Source: Cricetomys ansorgei (lineage: Eukaryota > Chordata > Mammalia > Rodentia > Nesomyidae). From it: a stretch of 64,000 nt of DNA. Positions within the stretch are counted from its first letter, which is position 1, and each line of letters opens with the position of its first letter. The notes under the pieces are model-generated. The model had not been told where the DNA came from and did no database searches. It saw only the letters and a program-made list of their open reading frames with translations. Below are positions 59,268-64,000 of the stretch, piece by piece. Made by a program: the position numbers and the translations under genes. Location of the stretch: positions 12,910,001-12,974,000 of the forward strand of contig JAMJFZ010001133.1 of assembly GCA_026225945.1 (NCBI GenBank), given 5' to 3'.

Positions 59268-59490
59268 CAGGGCACTGAGATGGCTCGGTGGTTAAGAGCA
59301 CTTGCTACTCCTGCAGAGGACCAAGTTCCCAACAACCCTATCAGTCAGCTCACAACTGCTTGTAACTCCAGTTCTAGAAAACCTGACACCCTTTTCTGAC
59401 CTCTTTGAACTCCAAGCATGCACACAGTGAACATATATACACGCGGGCACTCATACATATACACAAAATAAAAACAAGTAAGTCTTTTTC
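59268..59490 (+). mobile_element. B2/B3-type SINE
   Basis: Head cactgagatggctcggtggt, ttaagagcacttgctactcc, tail with cacaaaataaaaaca. Confidence 0.88.
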
Positions 59491-59639
59491 AAAATGCATA
59501 CAGGTACGTGTATGAATACATACATATTTAACATAAATTGCCCGTCTATGTGCAATGTATTTATTTACAGAAGAGTTAAGTTCCCTAAAGTTTATTCAGT
59601 GTCTTAAAAGAAAATCAAGAATTCTGGAAGTTGGAAATG
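59491..59639. other. Unassigned spacer
   Basis: No recognised element. Confidence 0.5.
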
Positions 59640-59792
59640 GGCCAAGTATGGTAGCTCAAGCCTGTCATTGCAGGAATATGGCGACTGAGGCGGAGTAAAC
59701 GCTCCAGGTTCAAGGTCAGCTTGGTTCATTTAGCCAGTTCTAGCCAGGGCAGCCAGGGCTACATAGCAAGACTCTGTCAAAAAAAAACCAAA
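59640..59792 (+). mobile_element. Diverged B1 SINE
   Basis: gccaagtatggtagctcaag and gggctacatagcaagactct, with an A-rich tail. Confidence 0.75.
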
Positions 59793-60224
59793 AAAACAAC
59801 CTGTCATTAAATAATAACTCATGGTTCTAAAACTTTGTCTCAAGGATAATTAGCATTGATTTTTCAAAGCGCATATCAAAATGTTCTTTTGATATGAGTG
59901 TGTGATGGCTGGTTGTAATACCAATGCCCCTGGGGATACAGTCATAAAACAAATAGGGTGACACTCAAAATCACAAGACACTGCGGAACCCAGAGCAACC
60001 CAAATATCCATGTTCTGCCAAAGACACTGTCACTCAGACAGGTGTTAAAAGGACCCCCTCTTTGGTGGGGAACAATTGCATGCACAAACTGTGGCTCTGC
60101 CAATCATTTTCTTTTCTATACCGTTATGGGTCCTGATTGCAGTCAGACTCATTATAAGAATGCAACAAAAATCTTTTATGAAAAATTTTAAGGTGGAAAG
60201 TTGAGTCTTAATTTAGAAAAACAG
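59793..60224. other. No gene or clear repeat seen
   Basis: The 77-codon frame at 59958-60191 is not recognisable. Confidence 0.45.
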
Positions 60225-60390
60225 TTTGTCTGTGTGGGAGAGTTCATACCTGCAATCCCAAAACTCAAGAGCCCAAGGAAAGGGAGACTGCCACATGTTC
60301 AAGGCTAGTCTAGGCTACATAGTGAATTCCAGGCTAGCCTGGGCTACAGAATGAGGCCCTGTCTCCATTTCAAATGAACAAAAAAATGTT
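60225..60390 (+). mobile_element. B1 SINE, long variant
   Basis: The second half repeats the ggctacatagtgaattccagg / gggctacagaatgaggccc phrase. Diverged. Confidence 0.7.
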
Positions 60391-62354
60391 TGAAGATTGG
60401 GTAGCTATAGAGTTTCCTACAGAGCAGAAGTACTCTAAGAAGGAGCAAAGGCAGATTTATACAAAGAAAATTACCAGCTAGGTTCCTACTAAGTTCTGGT
60501 ATGTAGATGAAGGGGCCACCAAGTAGGTTCCATTCTTTCCTAATTTGACTGACTATAAGCTCATTGATCCAAGTGAGATGACAAAATAGGAATTTTCAGG
60601 AGCTCTTTACCATGCCCGGCTCGAAACCCAGCACAATTAAGTTTTGGCTTCTCAAGAAACCACAGTAACATGTGGATTCTCCAGTCAAAAATGGGTACCA
60701 CTTTGAATTTAGGCCCAGTTAGCCACTTGAGAGCCTTCTTGGAAGTGTGGCTTTTCTTAAATTTTACAAGACGAGGCCATAGAATAATGAAGCTATACCC
60801 AACCCTATCCATTTTTCGAGATACAGACCCTGTAGCTTTTCTTTGTATATATTAAATCAGCATTTTAGAATTTAGGCACATTTTCCTGAAGAGTGACTGC
60901 AAGACGAAATAGGTGCGAAACTCACGTCCTTAACAACCTCCAGTAACCAATCTGATCTTGAATAAAGTAACGTGATTGACGGGAATACACTGTCATGATC
61001 CTCCAGGTGACTGTATGGTCTCAGTGGGGAAAGTGACAGTCTGCCAGGAAAAGCAGGACATGTGATGCCTTACGACTCTGGGCGGAAGTAGAAGAAACGG
61101 TTAAACATTTCAATCCCTTCACTTAAACTAAGGAGGGAAAAACATTTTAAGGCTGCAATTACAGCATAGCCTCAATATAGTAAAACTAGTGTCTAAAAGA
61201 AGTTTTCTTTTTCCAAATAAACATATGCAAATCTCAAAATGGGTGAACAGATGCCAAGCAATGGAGAGAAAATGTCCTTTCGCCAGGGGGAAAAAAATCC
61301 ACAGCATTACAGGGAGGCCCTCTGCTGTCATATTTTGGATACTGCATCAAATAGAATGCCCAACAGGGTTGAAGGCCAATTTTCAACAAATTTGGAGTCA
61401 GGGAAATGACTTAAATCATTCCATAAAGTTTAATGATTTCTAAAATGTTTTAACAGTGAACTGATAGATTCTGGGTAATGTCATTCTGAACACAGTGTTT
61501 GAGCCACGTAAACATCAGTAAATCCCTTAGCGACAACATTATTTATTTAAGGTCAGATTTTCATTATTTGTATGATATACTGTTTAAATATTTCCAAAAG
61601 AAGATTATACTCATGCCAAATGGTTTCCCCAGTGACGACAGTCAACCCAAATCTATGGCCAAATTCTTTTTACTTTGAAGGAAAGCTTTATAGTTCAAAA
61701 ACTATTCCTAACACAAAATATCCCCAAATCATAAGGTACCAAGAATTCTAGAAAGTTAACTAAAAATTCGTGACACTAAAGCAGATGTCTTTTGGCTATT
61801 GTTTTTAAAGTTCCAGGAGCAAAACCAAATTTACCAGAAGAGAATGAAGCACAATCTTCAGGGTTCCCTGTAAGTGCTAGGAGTAGTCAGGGGTCAGGAA
61901 CCATTTCAAGTAAAGGGAGAAAGTATTTCTGTGTGTTTTTGATTCATTTGCCCCCAGAGAACTGAGGGAAAAAGGAATCAGACTTCAATGCTCAAGTAAA
62001 TTATCTTAGTTCTTTTCCCAAATTAAATACACCATGTTTTGTTTTTAAATTTTTATGCTGTTATTTTTCTTGAAAGGGGTCACAAAAAAAAAAAAAAAGT
62101 TTACAGGCTCAGAATTCACAAAATCTGCATCCTTCCTGTGCACCAAAACAAACTTGGTCAGAAAATGCTATTTTACTTTTACTGGGGTCATCTTGTGCTA
62201 AGATAAAATGAAAATCTATGATGGCCATTTAGAAACAAGGCCTGATGACTGTTAAGATTGCCCAGCCTGCTTGCTAACAAGCCTACCAACTTCAGTTTGA
62301 TCTCACAGATTAAAAAAGAAAATAATTAAAAAGGAAGAAACAAAGACCAAGTAG
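60391..62354. other. Largest repeat-poor stretch; no gene seen
   Basis: About 2 kb without recognised SINE, L1 or LTR. The short minus frame at 60561-60812 is not attributable. AT-rich single-copy character makes it a candidate for conserved noncoding comparison. Confidence 0.45.
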
Positions 62355-62475
62355 GAAGCTGGGCCGAGTGGCTCAAGCTTGTAATCCCAGCACCTGGGAA
62401 GTGGAAACAGAAAGATTAGCATAAATTTGAGGACAGTCTAGGTTTCATAATGAGATCCTGCCTCAAACAAGGCTT
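62355..62475 (+). mobile_element. Diverged B1 SINE
   Basis: gcttgtaatcccagcacctg and aatgagatcctgcctcaaac. Confidence 0.7.
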
Positions 62476-62487
62476 AAGAAGGTATTA

Positions 62488-62610
62488 GTGGTCTACAGAG
62501 TGAGTTCCAGGACAGTCAGAGTTACAACACAGAAACCCTGTCTCGAAAAACCAAAAATAAATAAATAAATTAATTAATTAATATGAAAATAAAAATAATA
62601 AAAAGAAGGT
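62488..62610 (+). mobile_element. 5'-truncated young B1 with A/T-rich tail
   Basis: gtggtctacagagtgagttc to ccctgtctcgaaaaacc, then an AAAT/TTAA-rich tail. It retains the CpG in ctcgaaa, as expected for a young copy. Confidence 0.85.
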
Positions 62611-62631
62611 ATTAGTAAACTATTTATGCAT

Positions 62632-62670
62632 GCAGTGTGTGTGTGTGTATATGTGTGCGTGTGTGTAGGG
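62632..62670. repeat. Imperfect (GT)n
   Basis: GT repeats with a few interruptions. Confidence 0.9.
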
Positions 62671-63574
62671 ATCAATCTGCATGCAGTCCAACAATGGAGC
62701 CACCCAAAGTTCAGTCTCTACTTGTGACATTTACATGGGTGTAATCAGGCCTCTGTGTGCATTAATTCTGAATCCACTGCTTGTTCTAAATCAAGGACAC
62801 CTCTTCACATCAACTGTGCTTTGCAATTAGGAAACATTTAGTGACTACTCATTGAGTGAATGGATGAATAAGGGCAAACAGTATCCTGAAAACTAATGAA
62901 TACAGTAGTTTCATTTATTTTAATTAAAAAGAACATTGATGGCCTATCTGCTAAGGGGAAAGGGATTAGGTCAAAAGGCGAGGAGGGTGCTCAAGTTTAA
63001 GGAAAAGCTCTACTTGAGTTTAAACTGACAGTTGGTATTTGATGAGAGGAAAAGGGCTTTCTAGAACAAAAATGCTTGACGATGGAGCCTTGACTCATTA
63101 CCGGGGTTAGAACATGGAGCACGAGGCAGACCCGGCAGTGACAAAGTGAGGAGCAATGTTCTGGGAGAGTTGGTGGCCCTGACTTATGGCACAGGGAGCT
63201 CACTGGAAGGCTGACTGGAAGGCATTCAGATGCCTGTCAGCACTTTGCTCACTGGTCCCCAGCTGGAGGTGCTCACAGAAGTCCTTATGAGGGAGTATTC
63301 ACAGGATCGCTGTTAGATATCACATTTGGCTCCCTACAGACAATGCCTTTAATTGGCAGAGAAATACAAAGATCTGTATGAGATTTTAATTAAGTACTGT
63401 TAAACTGCTTTAGTTTCAGAGTTGAGAGGTAAATTTACTTTTTGATTCAAGTTCTTACCGAAGGATGCATGGTCTGTGACTTTGTTGAATTCTGATGGGC
63501 ACGTGGTACCACACAAGGCAAGCAGTACCACCCTGAGCACATAGTACTTTTGTTACACAGGTTGAAGAAAACAT
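62671..63574. other. No gene or clear repeat seen
   Basis: Unassigned sequence. Confidence 0.5.
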
Positions 63575-63715
63575 TTCACATTAGATGCGGTGGTACATAT
63601 CTATAATCCCATCCCTCAGGAGCCTGTGTCAAGTTCAAGGCTAGCCTCAGCTACGTAATGAGGTCACATCTACGGAGGCCCTCGGTTCAATTTCCAGCAT
63701 TACTAATGCCACCAT
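63575..63715 (+). mobile_element. Diverged B1 SINE with ID-like end
   Basis: gatgcggtggtacatatcta and caaggctagcctcagctacg, followed by an ID-like ccctcggttcaatttccagc. Confidence 0.65.
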
Positions 63716-64000
63716 TACGACAATAACTTCAAATTACTTTATGTTGTTTTGTAGGTATACTTACATCAAACTAGCTCCTTCTCAGTTGAGTATGGACATC
63801 TAAAAAGCATAGGAATAAAAATGTAGAAATAAAATCAAATGTTTTTCAAATGTGTTATATCATCTGTGTTTCTTTGACCTCCAATTATAAGTCCCTAGGA
63901 ACTACCAAAAGAGAAAGAGTCCTCCACCCATCAAGAAGTCATGCTCAGTGATTCCAAAGAACAGTAGAAACCCAGACTGCATCCAAGTTTTAACTGCCAC
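63716..64000. other. No gene or clear repeat seen to the window edge
   Basis: Unassigned sequence. Confidence 0.5.

Noticed and set aside
59004..59399. Lys/Glu/Arg-rich 131-codon frame and its Ser/Phe/Leu-rich complements
   Set aside because: Direct translation of the (GGAAA)n microsatellite; the same applies to 46062-46349.

Overview
The window is nuclear DNA of a muroid rodent. The evidence is the dense set of rodent-specific short repeats (B1, B2/B3, ID-like and B1-ID composite SINEs), rodent-type L1 elements with a purine-rich 3' UTR and a monomeric 5' UTR, MaLR-class LTR fragments, and long (GT)n and purine microsatellites. The species cannot be fixed from the sequence. Nothing bacterial, plasmid-like or phage-like is present.

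The one supported protein-coding gene is a 597-codon, intronless REXO1-like RNA exonuclease on the minus strand at 28829-30622. It is a GC- and CpG-rich block in AT-rich surroundings. All four acidic DEDDh exonuclease residues and the catalytic histidine are retained. Immediately upstream there is a consensus TATA box, a GC-box-like site and a CCAAT motif, so it looks like a functional retrogene and not a dead processed copy. No other exon or gene was recognised.

Layout: 1-11.7 kb holds old L1 3' pieces, a solo LTR (2622-3062), SINEs, two (GT)n tracts and two apparently twin-primed L1 remnants (about 6.0-7.7 kb). 11.7-18.7 kb is a nearly full-length degraded L1 (copy A, minus) carrying three later insertions. 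18.7-28.8 kb is SINE-rich and contains a 39-bp minisatellite. 28.8-30.8 kb is the retrogene and its promoter. 30.8-36.4 kb is a patchwork of nested L1 and LTR pieces. 36.4-48 kb is mostly unassigned sequence with SINEs, MaLR LTRs and a 260-bp pure-purine tract. 48.1-53.6 kb is a second degraded L1 (copy B, minus). 53.6-64 kb is unassigned sequence with SINEs, several LTRs and a (GGAAA)n tract.

The two strongest observations are the intact retrogene with its own core promoter and lineage-specific ends, and a stretch of about 1.3 kb that is nearly identical between L1 copies A and B (36.5 kb apart, same orientation) although their flanks are clearly diverged. The second pattern is what ectopic gene conversion leaves. 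All family assignments were made by eye without database searches, so subfamily names and repeat edges are approximate.
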